From positions 1 through 21,774 of the IMG/VR virus record IMGVR_UViG_3300021115_000021: 21,774 nucleotides of DNA; one strand, written 5' to 3'. The stretch comes from a virus. Below the pieces are notes generated by a model. That model was not told where the DNA came from and ran no database searches. It worked only from the letters and a program-made list of their open reading frames with translations. Every line of letters begins with the position of its first letter. Within the stretch, counting starts at the first letter, position 1. This document shows positions 12,693 to 18,863 of this stretch, one piece after another. A program made the position numbers and the translations under genes.

Positions 12693-13418
12693 TTACTTCT
12701 TTTTTTTATCTCTGGCATCCAGAATAAATTTTTTCATCTCGAAATAACTACCAAATCGAGCCTTGGCTGGATCACCGCCACATTCGACCCTATAGGCTTC
12801 CTCAATCTGTTTATCGCTTCCTAAGGGCATTTCCTGAGCTTTTAGGGCTGCTTGTGTTACCCAACTAGCTTCAAAAGATCGCCATCCCTTAAACATGATG
12901 ATTTCAATGACTTCTGACAATGGCATCTTGGCTTTGGCAGCTTCGGTTACTAGACGATTCACAATTCTGTCTGTAACTGGTGCTTTCAGTCTTTTCCTAT
13001 AAACCAAAAAATCTTTCCAAAGATCAACACTTACACCTTCAGGTGTCTTTGTCTCTCTCTTTGTCTCTGTCTCTCTCTCTGTCTCTGTCTCTGTCTCTGG
13101 TATAGCATCTTGATAACACTCTGCTAGCACTCCGCTAGCAATAGAAAATAATCCCTTATCTATCAATGGTTTAAGACCGATAGTTACATCCTTTTCTGAC
13201 CATCTAAGGCGAAAAGCTATTTCTTCTATAGACCCATCAAAAATACCATCTTTTGACTCACTTGCTAGCAACCAAAGCATAGGTGCTAGCGCCTTGCTAG
13301 CAATAGGCAAGCGAGAAAAATCTCTATCATCCAAAAGAGTTTTGTGAAGTTTTACCCAGGGTGGATTGCGGTCTTTATAGTGCTGAAAGGATTGCCAGTT
13401 TTTAGGAATTAGCAGCAT
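12693..13418 (-). CDS. Phage replication initiator (O/DnaT-like)
   Basis: A 241-residue protein. The N-terminal 90 residues (PPWVKLHKTLLDDRDFSRLP, then FRLRWSEKDVTIGLKPLIDK) are the winged-helix type of phage replication initiators. Residues 108-125 are a Glu/Thr/Arg repeat encoded by a GAGACA microsatellite, a typical low-complexity linker in such proteins. The C-terminal domain (VSVDLWKDFLVYRKRLKAPV, then MFKGWRSFEASW) resembles the helicase-loader-side domain. The start has GGGGGAT and overlaps the preceding gene by 17 nt. Five GCTAGC palindromes lie inside the gene, which may be an origin, as lambda ori lies in O. No helicase gene is in the window. Confidence 0.75.
   Translation of the reverse strand: MLLIPKNWQSFQHYKDRNPPWVKLHKTLLDDRDFSRLPIASKALAPMLWLLASESKDGIFDGSIEEIAFRLRWSEKDVTIGLKPLIDKGLFSIASGVLAECYQDAIPETETETERETETKRETKTPEGVSVDLWKDFLVYRKRLKAPVTDRIVNRLVTEAAKAKMPLSEVIEIIMFKGWRSFEASWVTQAALKAQEMPLGSDKQIEEAYRVECGGDPAKARFGSYFEMKKFILDARDKKKK
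13045..13099 (-). repeat. Coding GAGACA microsatellite
   Basis: About 55 bp of imperfect GAGACA/GAGAGA repeats (GTCTCT on the plus strand) encode a Glu-Thr repeat in the replication initiator. The strand asymmetry (purines plus a regular C on the coding strand) and the repeat nature make it prone to slippage in steps of six bases, which would keep the frame. Confidence 0.9.
13123..13301. repeat. Five GCTAGC palindromes, candidate iteron origin
   Basis: GCTAGC occurs at 13123-13128, 13134-13139, 13264-13269, 13285-13290 and 13296-13301. I found only one other copy in the window, at 21421. Spacings within the two clusters are 11, 21 and 11 bp, close to whole helical turns, so the sites face the same side of the DNA. 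A moderately AT-rich stretch of 124 bp separates the clusters and the microsatellite follows. This is the layout expected of initiator-binding iterons. Confidence 0.6.
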
Positions 13419-13626
13419 TGCTATCCCCCTCTACTGGGTTATTTTTGTTGTATTCGGCTTGCTCTATCAATTCTTGAGCATTTTTAATAACTGCTCTAAA
13501 TTGACCTATGGTAAGCATTACTAATTGTGGTTCTGAATATTGCAGATCACCAATTGATTTAAAACAAATAAATCCTGTCTGACCTGCATAGACTTCAACC
13601 CCATCATGGGATGGAAATTCAAGCAT
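13402..13626 (-). CDS. Hypothetical protein upstream of the replication initiator
   Basis: A 74-residue protein that I do not recognise. It looks like a short beta-rich part (VEVYAGQTGFICFKSIGD) followed by a helix (IGQFRAVIKNAQELIEQAEY) and an acidic tail. The start has AAAGGAT 6 nt upstream, and it overlaps the initiator gene by 17 nt, so the two are coupled. Confidence 0.65.
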   Translation of the reverse strand: MLEFPSHDGVEVYAGQTGFICFKSIGDLQYSEPQLVMLTIGQFRAVIKNAQELIEQAEYNKNNPVEGDSNAANS

Positions 13627-13672
13627 AGTTATCCTTTTTTCTTCAAAAGTTATATAAGCATCTCGCTAATTG

Positions 13673-13694
13673 CTATTCAAAAGCTATTGAATAG
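13673..13694. repeat. Inverted repeat downstream of rusA
   Basis: CTATTCA (13673-13679) and TGAATAG (13688-13694) form a 7-bp stem with an 8-nt loop in the 81-nt gap between rusA and the next gene. A short T run follows on the plus strand only, so it is a weak terminator at best. Confidence 0.4.
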
Positions 13695-13707
13695 TTTTGT
13701 AATCATA

Positions 13708-14070
13708 CTACTTTTTACTTTGCACTTCAGAAATTGTTATTATGGTTTTCCCTTGTCTTATGATTTCCCCTCGATATACATGAAGTTCATCAACTTGTGA
13801 GTCATCATCAAATAATCCAGCTTGCACTAAAGCATCCAGTAAACTCTTGATCCGATTGTCAATGTCAGACTTCCTACGATCTTTGAAATGTAAAGTTACT
13901 GTCAAGGACAATCTTTTGTCCCCAAAATTAAGATGCTGCTGGCTCACTATATGAGCTACTTCTTTTTTAAACTCTCTGGCTGCAAGAGTTAAAAACCGCC
14001 TAGAACCAGCAAAACCCCAGTAGCTATTTACTGAGGGTGGAAGGGGCAGAATGAGGGTTAATTCGGTCAT
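13708..14070 (-). CDS. rusA: RusA-like Holliday junction resolvase
   Basis: With the ATG at 14070 the protein has 120 residues, the usual RusA length. The N-terminus LPLPPSVNSYWG is the family's strand-turn motif. The catalytic acidic residues are in KSDIDNRIKSLLDAL (Asp69, Asp71) and FDDDSQVDEL (Asp90), matching Asp70, Asp72 and Asp91 of E. coli RusA. It cuts four-way junctions as a dimer and fits a genome with Red-like recombination. A longer start at 14133 would run into the divergent promoter region and has no family match. It heads the leftward replication module. Confidence 0.9.
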   Translation of the reverse strand: MTELTLILPLPPSVNSYWGFAGSRRFLTLAAREFKKEVAHIVSQQHLNFGDKRLSLTVTLHFKDRRKSDIDNRIKSLLDALVQAGLFDDDSQVDELHVYRGEIIRQGKTIITISEVQSKK

Positions 14071-14093
14071 GTTGCATTTTTGCACATAACTTC

Positions 14094-14145
14094 TTGCAAG
14101 TGTAATAGTTTTGTGTAATACTACTTGTATCAACTTACGAAAGGG
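14094..14145 (+). promoter_or_regulatory. Class II promoter P4 with TGTAATA direct repeat and leader motif
   Basis: On the plus strand: -35 TTGCAA (14094-14099), a 16-bp spacer and -10 TAATAC (14116-14121). TGTAATA occurs twice, at 14101-14107 and 14114-14120, one copy in the spacer and one over the -10. The leader ends with a TACGAAAGGG variant (14136-14145). Nearly the same promoter is found at 16823. Confidence 0.65.
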
Positions 14146-14153
14146 AGATAAAG

Positions 14154-14456
14154 ATGTACAACAACAATCGCTACTATGAACCAGAAGATGACAATGATTC
14201 AGATAGAATCAATGATCGAGTTGCTGAACTCATGGAAGATGAATATAGCATCAAAAAGTATTCCAACTTTGCCGAAGGCATTTATGAAGCTAATGAAAAG
14301 AATCGAGCCATTATCGAGGAAATGCTTTCTAAACCCCATGTAGATATTAATTTTGAAGCCTTGGGTCGCAAGTTGTGGGATATGGCTTATGAATATATGG
14401 AAGGCTATGCCAACAGCCATGCAGAAGCAAATTTGTCTAGCGGTTATTTAGATTAA
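14154..14456 (+). CDS. Hypothetical acidic protein
   Basis: A 100-residue acidic protein with an Asn/Tyr/Asp-rich start (YNNNRYYEPEDDNDSDRIND) and helices after it. I do not recognise it. It is the first gene behind promoter P4, with AAAGGGAG 8 nt before the ATG, and precedes the annealing-protein gene by 15 nt. Its position suggests a recombination accessory or early protein. Confidence 0.65.
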   Translation: MYNNNRYYEPEDDNDSDRINDRVAELMEDEYSIKKYSNFAEGIYEANEKNRAIIEEMLSKPHVDINFEALGRKLWDMAYEYMEGYANSHAEANLSSGYLD

Positions 14457-14457
14457 A

Positions 14458-14467
14458 CACGAAAGGT
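14458..14467 (+). promoter_or_regulatory. CACGAAAGGT leader copy, intercistronic
   Basis: This copy follows the stop codon of the previous gene by one nucleotide and ends 4 nt before the ATG of the annealing protein. Confidence 0.6.
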
Positions 14468-14471
14468 AATA

Positions 14472-15005
14472 ATGAAAACTTTTAATGAACTTCGCAAGAT
14501 CAATGTTAATGAGCATACCGAAAAGAAGGGTCGCTTTACCTATCTTTCTTGGACATGGGCTGTAGATCAGCTATTGCAAAATGATCCATCAGCCACTTGG
14601 TCTTTTGGTGATCCAGTTTACTTTAATGAAACCTTGATGGTCTTTTGTACTGTCAATGCTTTTGGCAAATCTATGACCTGCCAGATGCCAGTTATCAATA
14701 ATCAGAATAAAGCTATCCCTAATCCAAATGCTATGGATGTAAATACAGCGATGATGCGCTGCCTAACAAAGACTATCAGTCTTTTCGGTCTGGGTCTATA
14801 CATATATTCTGGAGATGATCTGCCTTTTGAGGATGAAAAAGAACCAGTTGATACTGCGCCATACATCAGCAATATTATGAAATCTACAACTGTAGATGAA
14901 TTAAAGAATAGCTATATTGCAGCAGTTAAGGCTTGTGGCACATTAAAAGAATTGGAGCAAGCCAAAGACATTCGCAAGAATGAATTAATGGCGGTGCAGT
15001 CATAA
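14472..15005 (+). CDS. Single-strand annealing protein, Sak3/DUF1071-like
   Basis: A 177-residue protein with the pattern of the DUF1071 family, now described as Sak3-type single-strand annealing proteins. Seen here: FTYLSWTWAVDQLL near the N-terminus, MTCQMPVINNQNKAI in the middle, then DVNTAMMRCLTKTISLFGLG followed by LYIYSGDDLPFED. These proteins pair complementary single strands in phage recombination, the role of lambda Beta. The C-terminal part (from about residue 130) is a separate helical tail. It stands upstream of the exonuclease and SSB, giving a complete Red-like set. The next gene starts in its TAATG. Confidence 0.82.
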   Translation: MKTFNELRKINVNEHTEKKGRFTYLSWTWAVDQLLQNDPSATWSFGDPVYFNETLMVFCTVNAFGKSMTCQMPVINNQNKAIPNPNAMDVNTAMMRCLTKTISLFGLGLYIYSGDDLPFEDEKEPVDTAPYISNIMKSTTVDELKNSYIAAVKACGTLKELEQAKDIRKNELMAVQS

Positions 15006-15337
15006 TGAACAATGAACTAGCCGATGAATTGCATAAAATTTATATTCAAGAAGCAGCAGAGTGTTGGGATGTTGTTGAAGAAGCAGCCACCATGCTACGC
15101 CAGCAACAAGAAAAGCTGACCAAGTACGAACTGCGCCATGTTGCACAGCGTGACAGAATTGCAATACTAGAAATGCAGCATAAACAGCAACAAGCTGAAA
15201 TAGAATCGTTGAAAGCAAAGACACTAACAGATGAGGAAATAAATCAAGTAGCCATTGATATGGGAATGTTTGGTGATTTAAGCCACGATGAAATTGAATT
15301 GTGTAGGAATGTACTAAGAAAGGCTAATGAGAAATGA
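15005..15337 (+). CDS. Hypothetical coiled-coil protein
   Basis: A 110-residue protein with a long coiled coil (residues about 30-75: MLRQQQEKLTKYELRHVAQR, then LEMQHKQQQAEIESLKAK), followed by a small helical domain with SHDEIELCRNVLRK. It is a common phage type with no known function. It overlaps the annealing-protein stop (TAATG) and the HNH start (ATGA). Confidence 0.68.
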   Translation: MNNELADELHKIYIQEAAECWDVVEEAATMLRQQQEKLTKYELRHVAQRDRIAILEMQHKQQQAEIESLKAKTLTDEEINQVAIDMGMFGDLSHDEIELCRNVLRKANEK

Positions 15338-15654
15338 ATCAAGAATTATTACATAAGCTATTTGATTACAAAGAAGGCAAGTTGTATTGGAAAGAAAGCC
15401 CAAGCCGTAATGTAAAAGCTGGTGATGTTGCTGGTCATTATGGTAATCGTAGGTATGCTCAAATCCGTATAAATGGCAAATATTATTTAAAACATAGGCT
15501 TGTATATTTGTACCATTATGGTCATTTACCGCCTGAGCCATTGGTTATTGACCACATAAATCGCAATAGATTTGACAACAAAATTGAAAATCTAAGAGCA
15601 GTTACAAAATCAGAAAATCAGCGCAACAATAAATTTAAGGCACAAGAGAAATGA
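15334..15654 (+). CDS. HNH homing-type endonuclease
   Basis: A 106-residue protein with the NUMOD4/HNH_3 pattern: FDYKEGKLYWKE at the start, YAQIRINGKYYLKHRLVYLY in the middle, and the nuclease core VIDHINRNRFDNKIENLRAV (His74, Asn82, Asn86) followed by SENQRNN. Free-standing enzymes of this kind are often homing endonucleases. It is set into the recombination operon with ATGA overlaps on both sides, so it is translated with its neighbours instead of being a loose insertion. Confidence 0.85.
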   Translation: MNQELLHKLFDYKEGKLYWKESPSRNVKAGDVAGHYGNRRYAQIRINGKYYLKHRLVYLYHYGHLPPEPLVIDHINRNRFDNKIENLRAVTKSENQRNNKFKAQEK

Positions 15655-16283
15655 GTGAAATCATTCAAGTTATTGAACAGGGGTCAGATGCTTGGCATCA
15701 GCTTCGCCTGGGCAAAGTAACCGCTTCCAGAGTCGCAGATATATTGGCAAAAACCAAAACTGGTGTATCTGCTTCTAGGGGTAATTACTTAGTTGAATTG
15801 GCAATCCAGAGGGTTACAGGTCAGATCGAGGAGTCCTATACTAATGCTGCTATGGCATGGGGGACTGAAACTGAACCGAAAGCGAGAATGGCTTATGAAG
15901 TGTTTAATGATGTCTTGGTCGAGCAAGTGCCTTTTGTGGATCATTCCACCATTAAAGGCTTTGGTGCTAGTCCTGATGGGTTGGTTAATATTGATGGGCT
16001 TTGTGAAATCAAGTGTCCCAATTCTGCAACTCATTGGGCATATCTAAAGTCTGGTGAACCACCAAATAAATATTTTATTCAGATGCAAGCCCAATTGTCT
16101 TGTACTGGCAGAGAATGGAATGACTTTATTTCCTTCGATCCTAGGATGCCAGAGAAAAGTCAATTGTTTGTGAAAAGGGTTTTCCGAGATGACAAGTTCA
16201 TTGGCATCATGGAAGATGAAGTAAAGAAGTTTTTGGAAGAAGTAGAAAGAGAAACCGAACTCATGTTAAATCGGCAAATTTAA
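15651..16283 (+). CDS. YqaJ/lambda-type exonuclease
   Basis: A 210-residue protein of the YqaJ viral recombinase family (PD-(D/E)XK fold), which degrades one strand of double-stranded ends to feed the annealing protein. Motifs: GSDAWHQLRLGKVTASRVAD at 11-30 (the N-terminal active-site helix), MAWGTETEPKARMAYE (the conserved Glu), FGASPDGLV (Asp109) and CEIKCP (Glu119, Lys121), and YFIQMQAQL (the Gln motif). The Asp-Glu-Lys spacing is the same as in lambda Exo. It overlaps the HNH gene as ATGA and precedes ssb by 13 nt. Confidence 0.92.
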   Translation: MSEIIQVIEQGSDAWHQLRLGKVTASRVADILAKTKTGVSASRGNYLVELAIQRVTGQIEESYTNAAMAWGTETEPKARMAYEVFNDVLVEQVPFVDHSTIKGFGASPDGLVNIDGLCEIKCPNSATHWAYLKSGEPPNKYFIQMQAQLSCTGREWNDFISFDPRMPEKSQLFVKRVFRDDKFIGIMEDEVKKFLEEVERETELMLNRQI

Positions 16284-16296
16284 TCAAGGATAAATT

Positions 16297-16701
16297 ATGG
16301 CATCAGTAAATAAAGTAATTATTGTTGGCAATTTGGGTAAAGACCCTGAACTTCGCAGCTTTCCAGATGGCAGCCCAGTTTGCAACATTTCTGTAGCTTG
16401 TACCGAAAAATATAAGGATAAGCAAGGAGAACAAAAAGAAGTAACCGAATGGGTTAATGCAGTCTTTTTTGGGAAACTGGCTGAAATCGCTGGTGAATAC
16501 CTCAGAAAAGGCAGTTCAGTCTATTTGGAAGGCAAACTTAAAACCGAAAAATACACCGACAAGAATACTGGTGTCGAAAAGTACTCTACAAAGGTCATAG
16601 GAAGCACGATGCAAATGCTTGGGGGTAAGCCTTCAGAAGATTCAAAACCTTCTCAAAAGCCACAAAAAGCGGTTGATTTAGATAGCGATATACCTTTTTA
16701 A
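16297..16701 (+). CDS. ssb: Single-stranded DNA-binding protein
   Basis: A 134-residue SSB with the bacterial-type OB fold: [19 protein letters not shown] at the start, [19 protein letters not shown] in the middle and [19 protein letters not shown] after it. A short Pro/Ser/Lys linker leads to the acidic tail DLDSDIPF, the tip that binds host repair and replication proteins. It completes the annealing protein, exonuclease and SSB set. The region after its stop holds a structured element. Confidence 0.95.
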   Translation: MASVNKVIIVGNLGKDPELRSFPDGSPVCNISVACTEKYKDKQGEQKEVTEWVNAVFFGKLAEIAGEYLRKGSSVYLEGKLKTEKYTDKNTGVEKYSTKVIGSTMQMLGGKPSEDSKPSQKPQKAVDLDSDIPF

Positions 16702-16714
16702 GCTAAAATGAACA

Positions 16715-16798
16715 TGGAGTCCCTATTTCTGGGAGTGGTACACCCAAAAATTACCTTCTGGTGCAATGCCAGACCTTTCGTGAGGGGTAGGGACTCCA
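16715..16798 (+). ncRNA. Candidate cloverleaf-like structured RNA after ssb
   Basis: An 84-nt noncoding segment is closed by an 11-bp perfect stem: TGGAGTCCCTA (16715-16725) with TAGGGACTCCA (16788-16798). Inside, in order, are TGGG/CCCA with the loop AGTGGTACA; a 5-bp TCTGG/CCAGA stem with a 7-nt loop TGCAATG; and a short CCT/AGG stem with TTCGTG. The order and the 4-bp, 5-bp and 7-nt dimensions echo tRNA arms. The closing stem is too long, position 33 is not T and the T-loop is not standard, so it is not a normal tRNA. It may be a riboregulator, a tRNA mimic or a processed operon end. Confidence 0.55.
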
Positions 16799-16822
16799 CC
16801 CATGCAAAAAAGCAACACCCTA

Positions 16823-16880
16823 TTGCAGATGTAATAGTTCTATGTAATACTATGAATGTAGTCTGATAACCACGAAAGGA
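16823..16880 (+). promoter_or_regulatory. Class II promoter P5 with TGTAATA direct repeat and leader motif
   Basis: On the plus strand: -35 TTGCAG (16823-16828), a 16-bp spacer and -10 TAATAC (16845-16850), with TGTAATA at 16830-16836 and 16843-16849, exactly as in P4. The leader ends in CACGAAAGGA (16871-16880). Confidence 0.68.
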
Positions 16881-16887
16881 AATCAAA

Positions 16888-17088
16888 GTGAGTCAAATTT
16901 ATTTAGTTCAGCAATATCCTTATGAAGATTGGGAAACAATTGCCCATTTTGATAATGTTGAAGAAGCAAATATGTTGTGTCAAAAATTAGAAATTGCACA
17001 TTCAAAATTAGCGGAACAATATAACAATTACAGAGTTAAAGCGATTTTTGATAATGAAATTAACCGCAATTTCTTTGGTGTCAATTAA
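16888..17088 (+). CDS. Hypothetical protein, GTG start
   Basis: A 66-residue protein (SQIYLVQQYPYEDWETIAHF at the start, then a helix EEANMLCQKLEIAHSKLAEQ) that I do not recognise. It resembles small phage proteins that look like short beta-alpha-beta domains. The start is GTG, supported by AAAGGA 7 nt upstream in the leader of promoter P5. It is the first gene of the last plus-strand operon. Confidence 0.65.
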   Translation: MSQIYLVQQYPYEDWETIAHFDNVEEANMLCQKLEIAHSKLAEQYNNYRVKAIFDNEINRNFFGVN

Positions 17089-17090
17089 CC

Positions 17091-17252
17091 ATGTATTACA
17101 TCTATGACGAACTAGGTATGCTGATGCGGAAAGTTCGTCATAAAGCAGAAGCAAAGCAGCTTGTCAGTATTAGAGATGGTTGGTCTTATGTCTTTGTCAA
17201 GACCAAAAAGAAACCTTTGAAGTCTTATAACTTTGCAGCAGCACCTTTTTGA
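17091..17252 (+). CDS. Hypothetical small basic protein
   Basis: A 53-residue protein of unknown function: YYIYDELGMLMRKVRHKAEA at the start, then QLVSIRDGWSYVFVKTKKK. The strand-helix-strand order with a Gly-Trp-Ser-Tyr turn is common in short phage proteins. It starts 2 nt after the previous stop, without a good ribosome site, so it probably relies on coupling. Confidence 0.6.
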   Translation: MYYIYDELGMLMRKVRHKAEAKQLVSIRDGWSYVFVKTKKKPLKSYNFAAAPF

Positions 17253-17263
17253 AAGGAAATGAA

Positions 17264-17368
17264 ATGTTGAAATATTTTGATGCGCTAGAACTTCCAGTTT
17301 GGGTTGAATGGGTAGGAGTCATTGCGATGGGCATTATTTTTGGATGTATGTTCGCTTTTGGAATTTAA
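17264..17368 (+). CDS. Small single-helix membrane protein
   Basis: A 34-residue protein with one membrane helix (VEWVGVIAMGIIFGCMFAFG). AAAGGAAA precedes the ATG at normal spacing and the stop overlaps the next start as TAATG. Function unknown. Confidence 0.58.
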   Translation: MLKYFDALELPVWVEWVGVIAMGIIFGCMFAFGI

Positions 17369-17790
17369 TGACAACATTTGATACCGATTTAGAAGTAGGA
17401 ATTGAAATTGAAAAAACAGTTCTTGGAATGCTTCAAAAAAAGTTTCCATCAGCAACTTTAGTCAATGCTTATAAAGGCTATGACATTTGGATTCCTGAAA
17501 TTCATAAGTCAGTAGAAGTCAAATCAGATCAAAAAAGTCAGCATACAGGAAATATTGTTATAGAAATTGAAATGTATGATAAGCCGTCTGGTTTAATGGC
17601 TACTACTGCTGATCTTTGGATTATTCATGATGGTGAAATTTTTTTAAAAATTACACCTAGAAATATTATTAAATGTATTTTTTTAAACAAATTGCAATAT
17701 GTTGAATTTATAGGAAAAGGAGATACCAGATCAAAAAAAGCATTTTTAGTACCAAAAGAAGTATTGTTTAAATATGGAGAACCACTTTAA
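17368..17790 (+). CDS. PD-(D/E)XK nuclease-like protein
   Basis: A 140-residue protein. The core GYDIWIPEIHKSVEVKSDQK gives Asp39, Glu50 and Lys52 in the D-(X)n-E-X-K arrangement of the restriction-endonuclease-like fold. NIVIEIEMYDKPSGLMATTA follows, which in this group packs beside the active site, and then ADLWIIHDGEIFLKIT. The start at 17368 is preferred because it overlaps the previous stop (TAATG); the frame is open further upstream to 17308. It may cut host or competing DNA or act in DNA processing. Target unknown. Confidence 0.72.
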   Translation: MTTFDTDLEVGIEIEKTVLGMLQKKFPSATLVNAYKGYDIWIPEIHKSVEVKSDQKSQHTGNIVIEIEMYDKPSGLMATTADLWIIHDGEIFLKITPRNIIKCIFLNKLQYVEFIGKGDTRSKKAFLVPKEVLFKYGEPL

Positions 17791-17799
17791 GGAGCAATC

Positions 17800-18006
17800 A
17801 TGAATGAATATGTCTGGACAGCAGCAGGTACAAATATTGAAGAAAGATGGATTAAACAATACGGATGGGTAAGACCATCAGAATTGCCAGAATATCAAGC
17901 CAAATTCAAGTACTTTCAGGAACTTCCATTAAGAAAATTGGATGACCATGCCAAGATTGAATATGAACTTGCTTTAAAAAAGGCAAAAGTAGTTCGCATC
18001 AAATGA
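17800..18006 (+). CDS. Hypothetical small protein
   Basis: A 68-residue protein (WTAAGTNIEERWIKQYGWVR at the start, then a Lys/Glu-rich helix) that I do not recognise. AAGGAG stands upstream of the ATG. Its stop overlaps the start of the 29-residue membrane peptide as ATGA. Confidence 0.63.
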   Translation: MNEYVWTAAGTNIEERWIKQYGWVRPSELPEYQAKFKYFQELPLRKLDDHAKIEYELALKKAKVVRIK

Positions 18007-18092
18007 CCTCAGATCAATGCTTCGCTTTTGTTGGCTTAGTATTTCTGGTTTTTATTGTAGTTACATTTATACATTTTAGGGACAGCAAATGA
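18003..18092 (+). CDS. Small single-helix membrane protein
   Basis: A 29-residue peptide with one long hydrophobic helix (CFAFVGLVFLVFIVVTFIHF). It has ATGA overlaps with both the previous and the next gene, which is the main evidence for translation. Function unknown. Confidence 0.52.
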   Translation: MTSDQCFAFVGLVFLVFIVVTFIHFRDSK

Positions 18093-18256
18093 ATGATATT
18101 AGTGAACAAATCACCAAAGTTAGAAAGCTAATCAACCGATTAGAAATGCTCAATGCCAATCCTGCTTTGGTTGGAAAACAACAACTTTACGATACCGCAG
18201 TCGAGTTAGATGTACTTGTACAAAATATTATTATGCAAGTCGCTAATTATGCTTAA
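18089..18256 (+). CDS. Hypothetical small helical protein
   Basis: A 55-residue helical protein (SEQITKVRKLINRLEMLNAN, then LYDTAVELDVLVQNIIMQVA) with the look of a small helical hairpin. AGGGA lies upstream of the ATG, which overlaps the preceding stop. Function unknown. Confidence 0.6.
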   Translation: MNDISEQITKVRKLINRLEMLNANPALVGKQQLYDTAVELDVLVQNIIMQVANYA

Positions 18257-18268
18257 AATACAATTTTT

Positions 18269-18278
18269 CACGAAAGGA
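18269..18278 (+). promoter_or_regulatory. CACGAAAGGA leader copy
   Basis: This copy stands 5 nt before the ATG of the 73-residue protein, 12 nt after the previous stop. No promoter-like sequence is visible just upstream. Confidence 0.58.
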
Positions 18279-18283
18279 ATTTT

Positions 18284-18505
18284 ATGACTTGGAATGTCAG
18301 ATTAATGAAAATGTACGATGAACCTGATGAGGTTTATTTTGAGATGCGAGAGGTTTTCTATAATGAAATGGGGAAACCTTTAGGACATACTGCTGCAATT
18401 GTAGGCGGTCAAAATATTGATGAAATCAAGCATTACATTGGTTTTATGAATGAAGCATTGACTAGACATATTCTTGATGAAAAAAACTTTGGGGGAGAGG
18501 GATGA
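18284..18505 (+). CDS. Hypothetical phage protein
   Basis: A 73-residue protein (TWNVRLMKMYDEPDEVYFEM, then FYNEMGKPLGHTAA, then a helix IDEIKHYIGFMNEALTRHIL). It is a type often seen in phage early regions and may be a small beta-beta-alpha domain, but the function is unknown. It overlaps the next start as ATGA. Confidence 0.65.
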   Translation: MTWNVRLMKMYDEPDEVYFEMREVFYNEMGKPLGHTAAIVGGQNIDEIKHYIGFMNEALTRHILDEKNFGGEG

Positions 18506-18660
18506 CAACTTTTACTACCGAAGATCGCTTAGAAGCGGAAAAAGAACCAATTCCTTTTGCTGGTCTTGCAGACCTATCAAAAAAAGATGAGGAAATCTGG
18601 CATTTTTCAATTCAAGATGGTGAAACCAAGATTGAGATTAAAAAAACTTGGGAATTTTAG
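18502..18660 (+). CDS. Hypothetical small charged protein
   Basis: A 52-residue charged protein (FTTEDRLEAEKEPIPFAGLA, then a beta segment EIWHFSIQDGETKIEIKKTW). It starts in an ATGA overlap with a GGGAGAGG ribosome site and ends 4 nt inside the 3' end of the convergent zinc-finger gene. It is the last plus-strand gene here. Function unknown. Confidence 0.6.
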   Translation: MTTFTTEDRLEAEKEPIPFAGLADLSKKDEEIWHFSIQDGETKIEIKKTWEF

Positions 18661-18863
18661 TGACCAGAAATCTTCTTGATTTTTTGTTCTAGTTCCCAAT
18701 CTTCTCTGCATTCCGCAGAACAAAATCGACCTTCTGGAATCAATTCATTACAACAAAGGCAATGCCCAGTATAGGGATGCCTTTTTTTACTTCTGATCTC
18801 TTGTATTGCCATTTCCCTATGAAGTTGTTCAGTTTCGCTGGCATCATCAAAAATATCACTCAT
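18657..18863 (-). CDS. Small zinc-finger protein
   Basis: A 68-residue protein. CLCCNELIPEGRFCSAECRE contains a C-x2-C plus C-x3-C set (Cys35, Cys38, Cys48, Cys52) that should bind one zinc ion, flanked by charged helices. Related short zinc-ribbon proteins (DksA/TraR-like or similar) occur near phage lysis genes. It overlaps the endolysin stop as ATGA and is the last gene of the lysis operon. Confidence 0.72.
   Translation of the reverse strand: MSDIFDDASETEQLHREMAIQEIRSKKRHPYTGHCLCCNELIPEGRFCSAECREDWELEQKIKKISGH

Noticed and set aside
13045-13099. GTCTCT repeat considered as a sequencing artefact
   Set aside because: It keeps the reading frame of the initiator and encodes a Glu/Thr linker of a kind common in phage replication proteins.
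16773-16782. Minus-strand CACGAAAGGT within the structured region, considered as an eleventh leader copy
   Set aside because: No coding frame begins downstream of it on the minus strand; it is part of the hairpin region.
16715-16798. Structured segment considered as a true tRNA gene
   Set aside because: The closing stem is 11 bp, a 10-nt gap separates the D-like and anticodon-like arms, position 33 is G and the T-loop lacks the usual sequence.
3533-18278. CACGAAAGG repeats considered as CRISPR-like or mobile-element repeats
   Set aside because: Copies are dispersed, always oriented toward a start codon at ribosome-site spacing, with no spacers or flanking duplications.
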